Below are positions 63,584 through 64,000 of a stretch of DNA of 64,000 bases, piece after piece. The stretch covers positions 78,163-142,162 of the forward strand of contig NZ_AUBL01000003.1 in assembly GCF_000429225.1 (NCBI RefSeq). The letters are read 5' to 3'. The translations under genes and the position numbers were made by a program. How positions within the stretch are numbered: position 1 is the first letter of the stretch; every line of letters starts with the position of its first letter. Below the pieces are notes generated by a model that had not been told where the DNA came from, ran no database searches, and saw only the letters and a program-made list of their open reading frames with translations. The DNA is from Actinomyces dentalis DSM 19115 (GTDB lineage: Bacteria > Actinomycetota > Actinomycetes > Actinomycetales > Actinomycetaceae).

Positions 63584-64000
63584 ATGGTCTTGACATCCCT
63601 TCTCGGTGATCGGTTGGCTCCGTTGACCTATTCTATCGGGTTCTTGAGCGCCCCGCCGGAGAGGGTGGCGCGCGCCGTGCGGTGGTTATATTTCAGGTGG
63701 CCCGATGCGTGGAGGCGGGTCGCCGTGCTGGACGGCGGCCTGGAGGAGGCCCTTCTCCAGCTCCAGCCCCTAGGGGGTCTTCTGCATCCCCGCGTGCTGG
63801 TTGCCTCCACGGCTCTCGAGGGGTGGTCGGCGGTGTTCGACGGTGATGCCCGTGGTCAGGGTGTCAGGGGGCTGTCCGTTCGTCTGGCGCGCGCGCTGAG
63901 GGTCCCGGGCTATTTCGTCGCGGCCGCCCCGCCGGCCCTCGACCCCGAGCACTTCCCGGGGTTCAGGCAGTTCTACGTGCTCGGCCCGCAGACGGGGCGC
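63584..64000 (+). CDS. Unknown protein, truncated by the window edge
   Basis: The frame is open for 139 codons from the ATG at 63584 to the last base. Visible sequence includes LTYSIGFLSAPPERVARAVR, then LEGWSAVFDGDARGQGV and FRQFYVLGPQTG. The middle resembles a family of actinobacterial proteins of unknown function with a W-x-A-x-F-D-x-D/N core. Strong GC bias at third positions supports coding. Its 5' end was copied to 60572-60697. It may be an immunity gene or part of the next cassette. Confidence 0.6.
   Translation, partial: MVLTSLLGDRLAPLTYSIGFLSAPPERVARAVRWLYFRWPDAWRRVAVLDGGLEEALLQLQPLGGLLHPRVLVASTALEGWSAVFDGDARGQGVRGLSVRLARALRVPGYFVAAAPPALDPEHFPGFRQFYVLGPQTGR

Overview
The window is a 64 kb piece of a high-GC Gram-positive chromosome, most like Actinomyces or another member of the Actinomycetaceae. 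This rests on the strong G/C bias at third codon positions, many GTG starts, LCP cell-wall ligases, a tRNA-Thr/tRNA-Met/rpmG/MaoC block like the thrT-metT-rpmG2-hadA block of mycobacteria, and many apparently leaderless genes. The species is not certain.

Bases 1-29.7 kb hold a surface polysaccharide locus. It contains the end of an ABC export permease and its ATPase, a PGRP-type amidase, RmlB, three paralogous large DUF6541-type membrane proteins, several glycosyltransferases, a Wzx-like flippase, an asparagine-synthase-like protein and two LCP ligases that probably attach the polymer to the wall. Five separate genes (8579-9883, 16474-17559 and the operon 24209-21465) together match the WbpA/B/E/D/I route from UDP-GlcNAc to UDP-2,3-diacetamido-2,3-dideoxy-mannuronic acid.

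Bases 29.7-40.2 kb are mostly housekeeping genes: galE, purE/purK, a PIG-V-like mannosyltransferase, GtrA, DedA, an OmpR-type two-component system, a class III cyclase and birA. Bases 40.2-42.6 kb are a mobile-element island. It has a possible 590-bp non-autonomous element with a strong hairpin, a frameshifted IS1380-family element, and a large dyad built from a 20-bp repeat that the IS interrupted.

Bases 42.8-54.5 kb carry maf, a MaoC-like gene, rpmG, three tRNAs, a Tat/lipobox iron-type binding protein, a NarL-type two-component system, a three-gene set (Cys-containing membrane protein, AAA ATPase, TPR membrane protein), htpX and a TrpB2-type enzyme.

Bases 54.6-64 kb are a polymorphic toxin locus. 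A 1823-residue RHS/YD-repeat protein has a helical N-terminal domain and a lower-GC C-terminal tip resembling TNT NAD-glycohydrolases. It is followed by a coupled candidate immunity gene and a low-GC array of small genes, paralogues and fragments, probably orphan immunity genes. The array runs off the right edge.

At least 14 start codons sit 6-7 bases after a TANNNT hexamer, which suggests widespread leaderless transcription.
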